Shown here piece by piece: positions 59,601-64,000 of a stretch of 64,000 nt of DNA. The stretch spans positions 142,656-206,655 of the forward strand of contig NZ_BOMH01000039.1 in assembly GCF_016862095.1 (NCBI RefSeq), written 5' to 3'. Below the pieces are notes generated by a model, which did not search any database, had not been told where the DNA came from, and was given only the letters and a program-made list of their open reading frames with translations. Source of the stretch: Actinoplanes cyaneus (lineage in GTDB: Bacteria > Actinomycetota > Actinomycetes > Mycobacteriales > Micromonosporaceae). How positions within the stretch are numbered: position 1 is the first letter of the stretch; each line of letters starts with the position of its first letter. The position numbers and the translations under genes are program-made.

Positions 59601-59849
59601 GGGCCGTGGGGCCCCGGACGGAGCGGCGCCACCGGACGGGGCGGGGCTGGCCGCGGCCGGCGCGGACGGAGCCGCGGGGACGCTGCCGGCCGCCTCGAGG
59701 GCGCCACGGAGCCGCCGGGCCACCGGGGCCTCGACGGTGCTGGATGCGGACTTAACGAACTCGCCCATGTCCTTCAATGTGGCGAGCACGGTCTTGCTGT
59801 CGACCCCGAGCTCTTTGGCGAGCTCGTGAACGCGGGCCTTGCCTGGCAC
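56697..59849 (-). CDS. infB: Translation initiation factor IF-2
   Basis: This GTPase delivers initiator tRNA; the product is about 1050 aa. The N-terminus (KARVHELAKELGVDSKTVLATLKDM) is the IF2_N domain. It is followed by an exceptionally long Pro/Ala/Gly disordered region (about 60-430) with tandem RPGGGGGGFRPG-type repeats, the G domain (VMGHVDHGKT, DTPGHEAF, NKVDK), then domains II-IV. I favour a GTG start at 59849, 4 nt after GAGGAG, giving the actinobacterial N-terminus; an ATG at 59861 adds four residues. It lies 107 bp from ylxR. Confidence 0.95.
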   Translation of the reverse strand: MPGKARVHELAKELGVDSKTVLATLKDMGEFVKSASSTVEAPVARRLRGALEAAGSVPAAPSAPAAASPAPSGGAAPSGAPRPGPPSVRPQPPRRPGPTPGPGPSGNVPTSPAAPASMPSPGPAARPNTPMPGRPGPRPGPVSKPASAHDIEVAAAEARASALKAEQEASVKAAQAAQAARTRDAERRETERRNNPQAPPAPAEGGPRPATRGPGGMAPRPGSPAAGRAGGGQGGPGGPRPGPAGGAPRPPARGPGNNPFGVSGGGAGRPSPASMPRPNQPGMPPRPSPASMPPRPSPASMPSQRPAGPGAGRGGPGGGAGRPGGPGAGRGGPGGGGGGFRPGGGGGGGGFRGGPGGGGGGGGFRPGGGGGGGFRPGGGGPGGGGGGPVGAGAPGRPGGAGGRGRGGGAAGAFGRPGGRPTRGRKSKKQRRQEFDNLSAPQMSSGAPRGQGQEIRLSRGASLSDFADKINANPGSLVQEMFNLGEMVTATQSVSDDTLLLLGEHLGFDVKIVSPEDEDRELLAQFNINLDAEVAEDRLVTRPPVVTVMGHVDHGKTKLLDAIRKTNVVAGEAGGITQHIGAYQVVVPHQGEERAITFIDTPGHEAFTAMRARGAQVTDIVILVVAADDGVMPQTVEALNHAKAAEVPIVVAVNKVDKPDANPDKVRQQLTDYGLLAEEYGGDTMFVNVAAKPGIGIDDLLEAILLTADASLELTAPIDGPAQGVAVEAHLDKGRGAVATVLVQKGTLRAGDSIVAGGAHGRVRAMLDENGKQVAEAGPARPVLVLGLTSVPSAGDTFLAAEDDRTVRQIAEQRQARRRAAAFANSGAKATLETLMAQLKEGEKTSLTLVIKGDSSGSVEALEDALFKIEIPDEIQLKVIHRGVGAITESDVNLASASSEQTATIIGFNVRASNKVKEMADRAGVEIRYYSVIYQAIEEIEAALKGLLKPEYEEVELGTAEIREVFRSSKIGLIAGCIVRTGLIRRNSKARIIREGTVVAENVTISSLKRFKDDATEVREGFECGLTFGGFGTPQIGDVIETFEMREKPRA

Positions 59850-59956
59850 TGCACTCCTCATCTCGAGGTCGTGCGAGCAGTACCCGCATCGACCTCACTC
59901 GTGCACTAGAAGCCTGGTCATTTCAGGGACTTCATCGAGTGCTCATCTGGGTCGTC

Positions 59957-60286
59957 CTACCTTGCTGGGTCGTGACGGGGCAGCAACGCCTCGTCATCAG
60001 TGGTTCCGGACGGCACGGAGACCGTTCGGATGTGCTCGGCAAGCAGTCCGGCGTCAGCAACACCGGTGAGACGCAACGCACGCCCGAAAGCGCGACGTCG
60101 CTCCGCCTGCCCGAAGCAGACCGGATCGGGATGCACATGTGCTCCCCGGCCCGGCAGTCGGCGGCTTGGATCGGGCTGAAGCCGGAGGTCTTTCCCGGAT
60201 CCGGCCGCGACGAACCGCAGCAATGATGCGGCCGGCGCGCGTTTGCGGCAGCCGACGCAGGTTCGCGTCGGGCCGACCGAGAGCAA
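59957..60286 (-). CDS. ylxR: YlxR-family (DUF448) RNA-binding protein
   Basis: This 109-aa protein is in the nusA-infB operon position of YlxR. Family motifs are PTRTCVGCRKR near the N-terminus and LPGRGAHVHPDPVCFGQAERRRAF, which carries the GRGA loop. Proposed roles are RNA binding or transcriptional regulation. I choose TTG 60286 with GAGGGG upstream; in-frame starts at 60346 and beyond would overlap nusA by 26 bp. The start is uncertain. Confidence 0.85.
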   Translation of the reverse strand: MLSVGPTRTCVGCRKRAPAASLLRFVAAGSGKDLRLQPDPSRRLPGRGAHVHPDPVCFGQAERRRAFGRALRLTGVADAGLLAEHIRTVSVPSGTTDDEALLPRHDPAR

Positions 60287-60320
60287 GTCTACCCCTCGAT
60301 CGCGGCGACCGCGTATCCGG

Positions 60321-61337
60321 TCAGTTCCCCGCCTCGGCCGCATCACGGTCCGCGACTTGAGCAGGTTCGTTGTCCGGGCGGATGTCGATGCGCCACCCGG
60401 TGAGCCGGGCGGCGAGCCGAGCGTTCTGCCCCTCCCGGCCGATGGCCAGGGACAACTGGAAATCGGGCACCGTCACCCTGGCCGTCCGGGTGGAAAGATC
60501 CACGACGTCGACCCGCAGTGCTTTCGCCGGCGAGAGCGCGTTGCCGACGAACTGGGCGGGATCGTCCGACCAGTCGATGATGTCGATTTTCTCACCGTGC
60601 AGCTCGCTCATCACCGCGCGGACCCGCTGGCCCATCGGGCCGATGCAGGCACCCTTGGCGTTCACGCCCTGCACGGTCGAGCGCACCGCGATCTTCGTAC
60701 GGTGACCGGACTCACGCGCGATCGCGGCGATCTCCACGGTGCCGTCGGCGATCTCCGGCACCTCGAGGGCGAACAGCTTCTTCACCAGCGCCGGGTGCGA
60801 GCGAGACAGGGTGATCTGCGGGCCGCGGAAACCCTTCGCCACGTGCACCACGATGCAGCGCAGGCGGGACCCGTGCTCGTACGACTCCCCCGGCACCTGC
60901 TCGGACTGCGGCAGAACCGCCTCGAGCTTGCCCAGGTCGACGATCACGATGCCCTTCTCGGCGCGGGCGGCGTCGGCCTGCACCACGCCGGTGACCAGGT
61001 CACCGTCGCGCCCCGCATACTCCCCGAAGTGCTGCTCGTCGGTGGCCTCCCGGAGCCGCTGCAGGATGACCTGCTTGGCGGTCATCGCGGCGATCCGGCC
61101 GAAGTCGTGCGGTGTGTCGTCCCACTCACGGACGACAGTGCCGTCCGCGTCCAGCTCCTGCGCCAGCACGGAGGCGACGCCGCTCTTGCGGTCGATCTCC
61201 ACCCGGGCGTGGCTCTCCGCGCCGTCCGTGTGCCGGTACGCCGTGAGCAGCGCGGTCTCGATCGCCGCGAGGATCGTGTCGAACGGGATCTCCCGCTCGC
61301 GCTCCAGGGCGCGCAGCGCCGCGAGGTCGATGTTCAT
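60321..61337 (-). CDS. nusA: Transcription termination/antitermination factor NusA
   Basis: NusA binds RNA polymerase and nascent RNA; the product has 338 aa. The N-terminal domain (NIDLAALRALEREREIPFDTIL) is followed by an S1 domain (about 125-200; VTGVVQADAARAEKGIVIVDLG) and KH1/KH2 (GPMGQRVRAVMSELHGEKIDI, and LSLAIGREGQNARLAARLTGW). The shorter actinobacterial form lacks the C-terminal acidic repeats of E. coli NusA. ATG 61337 overlaps the rimP stop (ATGA). Confidence 0.95.
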   Translation of the reverse strand: MNIDLAALRALEREREIPFDTILAAIETALLTAYRHTDGAESHARVEIDRKSGVASVLAQELDADGTVVREWDDTPHDFGRIAAMTAKQVILQRLREATDEQHFGEYAGRDGDLVTGVVQADAARAEKGIVIVDLGKLEAVLPQSEQVPGESYEHGSRLRCIVVHVAKGFRGPQITLSRSHPALVKKLFALEVPEIADGTVEIAAIARESGHRTKIAVRSTVQGVNAKGACIGPMGQRVRAVMSELHGEKIDIIDWSDDPAQFVGNALSPAKALRVDVVDLSTRTARVTVPDFQLSLAIGREGQNARLAARLTGWRIDIRPDNEPAQVADRDAAEAGN

Positions 61338-61972
61338 TCCTCGCCCTCCCCTTCGTCTTCGTCATCGTCTTCGTCGTCATCGTCGCCGTCCTCGTCACCG
61401 AAGTCGGCGTCGTCAATCCGCTTGAACTCGATCTGGACCTTGCCCGCGCCCAGGTCGGCCCAGGCCACCGGGCGCTCCTTGCCGTCCACGTCGAGGGTCA
61501 CGCCGTCGTCGTCGGTGCGCAGCACCCGGCCGGTCACCCCGTTCACCGCGACCAGGCGCCCGACGTTGCGGCGCCAGTGCCGGGGCAGGGTCAGCGGCCG
61601 GTCCACCCCGGGCGAGCCGACCTCCAGTTGATACTCCCCCGCGAGGAGCTCGCCGCCCTGCTCATCCGCGGCATCCAGGGCCTCGGAGATCTCCCGGGAG
61701 ACGGTGGCCACGTCGTCCAGGCCGATCCCGCCGTCGGCGTCGATCATCACCCGCACCACGAACCGGCGACCGGCCCGGGTCAGCGACAGATCCTCCAGGT
61801 CGTAACCGGCCTTGGTGACGACCGGCTCGACGACCTCGCGCAGCCGGGCGCGGGCCGCGGTCAGATCGATCCGCGGAGCGACGGGAGTGCTCCGGGTGTC
61901 CGGCTCCGGCCGGCTCCGCCGGCCACTCGGGCGACCACCGGGCCGGGCCCCGGCGCGACCACGCTGCGTCAT
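61334..61972 (-). CDS. rimP: Ribosome maturation factor RimP
   Basis: RimP assists 30S assembly. The product has 212 aa with an N-terminal Arg/Gly-rich tail (about 1-35), the DUF150 domain (about 38-185; LREVVEPVVTKAGYDLEDLS and LEVGSPGVDRPLTLPRHW), and a very acidic C-terminal tail (about 188-212, DEDGDDDDEDDDEDEGEGEE). The tail is unusual in length compared with other bacteria. ATG 61972 follows GAGAGGT. It heads the rimP-nusA-ylxR-infB transcript. Confidence 0.93.
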   Translation of the reverse strand: MTQRGRAGARPGGRPSGRRSRPEPDTRSTPVAPRIDLTAARARLREVVEPVVTKAGYDLEDLSLTRAGRRFVVRVMIDADGGIGLDDVATVSREISEALDAADEQGGELLAGEYQLEVGSPGVDRPLTLPRHWRRNVGRLVAVNGVTGRVLRTDDDGVTLDVDGKERPVAWADLGAGKVQIEFKRIDDADFGDEDGDDDDEDDDEDEGEGEE

Positions 61973-62008
61973 CGGGCTCGACCTCTCCCCTACTTTTGTG
62001 CTGCAACG

Positions 62009-62014
62009 ACTATA
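62009..62014 (-). promoter_or_regulatory. Probable -10 of the rimP-nusA-infB promoter
   Basis: TATAGT on the minus strand, in GCATATAGTCGTTGC, is the only good -10 upstream of rimP and would give a leader of about 30 nt. No convincing -35 was found at the usual distance. Confidence 0.4.
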
Positions 62015-62144
62015 TGCCGCCGGGCAGTCCGTGGCCCCGCGGCTGACGCAGAGCGTAACGTGCCGACCGGCCGGTCGGCGCAGCGCCGCACCAAAACCAC
62101 CTGATCCGCAGGTCAACCGCCCGGCACTTCATCCTGACGGGGGG

Positions 62145-62633
62145 ATGGTGTTGACTGACGCGGTGCGGATGAGCGATTCACGACACACCCGCCGCCGGGT
62201 GCTGGGCGCGGGCGGCGCCCTGACCGGCCTGGTCACGCTGAGCGGTTGCGGGCTCTTCGACGACGATCCGGAGCCGGTCAAGGAGCCGGACGCGCTGCAG
62301 CCGGTGCTGGCCGAGGCCCTCGCGCTCGCCTCGGCGTACGACCGGGTGATCCTCACCGACCAGTCGCTGAGCGCGCGACTCACCCCGCTGAGCCAGGCGC
62401 ACCGGGCGCACGCGGCCGAGCTCGCCAAGGTGATCGGCACGACCCTGCCGAGCGGCGCGGCCGCACCGTCCGGGGCAGCCGCCCCCGCCGGCGATGTGGC
62501 CGGCCTGCGCGCCGCCGAGCTGGCCGCGCAGAAGACCGCGGCCGCCGCCTGCAAGGCCGCCCCGGCCGCCCGGGCCGCGCTGACCGGATCGATCGCGGCC
62601 GCCCGCGCCACCCACGCCGAGGCGCTGCGCTAG
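62145..62633 (+). CDS. Small Tat-type lipoprotein
   Basis: This 162-aa exported lipoprotein has a twin-arginine-like motif SRHTRRRVLGAGG (about 12-24), a hydrophobic stretch and a lipobox LSGC (cysteine about 37). The mature part is Ala/Leu-rich and helical with a low-complexity Ala/Pro/Gly region (about 105-120). It is not recognised by a named domain; the neighbouring gene is a DUF4439 ferritin-like protein, often paired with such lipoproteins. An alternative start at 62169 begins nearer the twin arginines. Confidence 0.7.
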   Translation: MVLTDAVRMSDSRHTRRRVLGAGGALTGLVTLSGCGLFDDDPEPVKEPDALQPVLAEALALASAYDRVILTDQSLSARLTPLSQAHRAHAAELAKVIGTTLPSGAAAPSGAAAPAGDVAGLRAAELAAQKTAAAACKAAPAARAALTGSIAAARATHAEALR

Positions 62634-62643
62634 TTTTCGGAAC

Positions 62644-63072
62644 GTGAAAGAAGAACTCTCCTCGGCTCTCGCCGCCGAGGACGCGGCCATCTGGGCGTAC
62701 GGATTGATCGGCGTCCACCTGACCGAGGGCACCGAGCAGGATCAGGCCCGGGCCGCCGAGGACACCCACCGGGCACGCCGCGACGACCTGGTGGAGCAAC
62801 TGGCCACGCTCAAGGCGAGCACCGCGCCCACCCCGGCCGGCTACGAGCTGCCGTTCCCGGTGCAGGACCGGGCGACCGCGCTCAAACTCGCCATCCAGAT
62901 CGAGGACGGCGTCGCCCAGGCGTGGCGGGTCGTGCTGCCGGTCACCGAGAGCACCCAGCGGGTCGACGCGTTGTCGGCGTTGACGGACTCCGCGATTCGC
63001 GCGACGAAGTGGCGCAAACTCGCCCAGGTCACCCCGCTGACCCTGGTCTTTCCGGGCCGCCCGGCCGCCTGA
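62644..63072 (+). CDS. DUF4439 ferritin-like domain protein
   Basis: This 142-aa cytoplasmic four-helix protein resembles the DUF4439 family (KEELSSALAAEDAAIWAYGL, then ARAAEDTHRARRDDLVEQL, and AIQIEDGVAQAWRVVLP). It carries Glu/His-x-x-His-like positions compatible with a metal site, but these are not the full ferritin set. The function is unknown. The GTG start is 10 nt after the lipoprotein stop, and a nucleotidyltransferase-like gene follows; the three form a likely operon. Confidence 0.8.
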   Translation: MKEELSSALAAEDAAIWAYGLIGVHLTEGTEQDQARAAEDTHRARRDDLVEQLATLKASTAPTPAGYELPFPVQDRATALKLAIQIEDGVAQAWRVVLPVTESTQRVDALSALTDSAIRATKWRKLAQVTPLTLVFPGRPAA

Positions 63073-63089
63073 GGACCGACAATGGGGTG

Positions 63090-63797
63090 GTGATCGAGGA
63101 GATCGACACCACCTCCCCGCGCGGTGCCCTCGCCCTCCGGCTCGCCGACGCCGTGCAACGCCGGTGGCCGTCCGAGGTGCAGGCGGTCGGGGTGCGCGGC
63201 TCACTCGCGCACGGCGACGACACGGACACCAGCGACGTGAACCTGGTGGTCCTCACCCACCGCCCGCGCAGCGGCCCGCGGCCGACGCTGCGCAAGGTCG
63301 AGGGGATCCCGGTCGAGCTGGAGGTGCTGGCCGCCGACGAGGCGCTGGTCAAGGCACGGCAGCTGACCCCGCGGTGGCCGTTGCTCGCCGATCGGTACAT
63401 GACCACGTTCGCGCTGCACGACCCGAAGGACTGCTTCGCCGAGCTGCGCGAGGCCCACCAGAACCTGCTCGGCGAGGCGCGGCCGGCCGAGTTCACCCAG
63501 CTCGCCCGGCACGACTGGGCGACCGCGAACGGCGCGCGCCGGCGGGCGATCAGGCTCACCCAGTGGTGTGACACGGAGGCCGCACTCGTCATGATCGCCG
63601 ACGCCCGGGTGCACGCCGCGCTGGTCGCCGGGCTGCTCACCCGGACCTGGTTCCGCAACGCGGCGGACGCGGTGAAGCGCACCGGCGTCGCCGCTGCGGA
63701 CATGCGGGAGCTGGGCGCGATCCTCAAGTACCAGGCGGACGAGCTGGCAGCGCGCGGGCGCCCGGTCGACGGCACCGTCGGCGCCCTCTTCGACTGA
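63090..63797 (+). CDS. Nucleotidyltransferase-fold protein
   Basis: This 235-aa protein has the minimal nucleotidyltransferase motif GSLAHGDDTDTSD (GSxAxGxxxxxSD, residues about 34-46), which coordinates Mg-NTP. A mostly helical C-terminal half (about 110-235) follows. It could transfer a nucleotide to a small molecule (aminoglycoside type), a protein or RNA; nothing in the sequence decides. GTG 63090 is used, with a GACAAT box 6 nt upstream; GTG 63087 is next to it. Confidence 0.75.
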   Translation: MIEEIDTTSPRGALALRLADAVQRRWPSEVQAVGVRGSLAHGDDTDTSDVNLVVLTHRPRSGPRPTLRKVEGIPVELEVLAADEALVKARQLTPRWPLLADRYMTTFALHDPKDCFAELREAHQNLLGEARPAEFTQLARHDWATANGARRRAIRLTQWCDTEAALVMIADARVHAALVAGLLTRTWFRNAADAVKRTGVAAADMRELGAILKYQADELAARGRPVDGTVGALFD

Positions 63798-63951
63798 CCA
63801 ACCGATTCCGCGTACGCCGACGGCCCCTCGATCAAGCAACCAATTCGCGCGTACGCCCATGAGCACGCCCGCGCGCAGGCTACGAGCCGACTCCCGTGCG
63901 TGCTCCACGCGAGGTCCGCGCCGCTCCGGGCCGCCGCGCGCGTCCCGCTTC

Positions 63952-64000
63952 CCGGCTGGTCCTCATGGCTGTTATTCGTGCCTCATAACAGCCATGAGGA
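63952..64000. repeat. Dispersed intergenic hairpin, copy 5 (inverted loop, cut by window end)
   Basis: The left arm CCGGCTGGTCCTCATGGCTG then TTAT (63952-63975), the loop TCGTGCCTC (63976-63984), and the right arm from 63985 are all visible; the last 8 bases would lie beyond the window. The loop is the reverse complement of GAGGCACGA. The leader motif CGTACG lies at 63850 with ATGAGC following. Confidence 0.85.

Noticed and set aside
56646..59909. A 1087-codon forward open frame opposite infB
   Set aside because: It is the complement of a full-length IF-2; its composition is repetitive Gly/Thr/Arg without domains.

Overview
The window is high-GC DNA (about 70 percent G+C judged by eye) with GTG and TTG starts mixed with ATG, a ClgR-Psp stress cluster, RNase Y beside RNase J, PNPase and Lhr. 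Gene order resembles the recA to infB chromosome arm of mycobacteria and the recA-recX-glu arrangement of streptomycetes. I infer an actinobacterium, most likely Micromonosporaceae (Actinoplanes-like). No rRNA, tRNA, CRISPR array, insertion sequence or prophage was seen. Most of the window is conserved core chromosome; the unusual material lies in the intergenic DNA.

Layout. 1-3 kb: an operon for a glutamate-type ABC importer (gluABCD). 3-9 kb, leftward: recA-recX, a 1.67 kb gene-free gap, then rny; DUF3046 and a UdgX-type uracil-DNA glycosylase lie upstream of recA. 9.6-24 kb: a MocR regulator divergent from a PNPOx-GNAT fusion, a membrane Ser/Thr kinase divergent from the giant helicase Lhr, an F420-type oxidoreductase, a SAM hydroxide adenosyltransferase and a Nei/Fpg glycosylase. 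23-28 kb, leftward: rimO-pgsA-cinA-clgR-pspA-pspM. 28-39 kb: an Fe-S-type regulator, DUF3291, ftsK, YbjN, a secreted trypsin-like protease, rnj-dapA, DUF2752 and a YcaQ/AlkX-like protein. 39-47.5 kb: two GNATs, then leftward ribF-rpsO-pnp-M16 peptidase-PAP2-dapB. 47.5-51 kb: a hybrid histidine kinase and response regulator inserted between ribF and truB. 51-62 kb, leftward: rimP-nusA-ylxR-infB, a Trm11-like methyltransferase, ylxP-rbfA-nrnA, a 29-codon ORF, a MATE exporter and truB. 62-63.8 kb: a lipoprotein, a DUF4439 ferritin-like protein and a nucleotidyltransferase-fold protein.

How the genes work together. Three themes dominate: DNA damage response (recA, recX, udgX, nei2, lhr, ycaQ, with a recA promoter carrying PafBC-type, LexA-type and DnaA-type motifs); RNA processing and ribosome assembly (rny, rnj, pnp, nrnA, nusA, infB, rimP, rbfA, rimO, rpsO, truB); and envelope stress or lipid metabolism (clgR-psp, pgsA).

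The most unusual content is a family of five intergenic hairpins (at 21955, 29612, 40310, 50819 and 63952). Each has two arms of 20-24 bp around a 9-nt loop. The stems carry compensatory changes and one loop is inverted. Two copies are followed by a second, about 135-bp, structured repeat, and one is preceded by an exact 43-bp tandem array. A second pattern is tandem duplication spanning the stop codons of several genes (gluD, mocR, rnj, the response regulator, and recX nearby).
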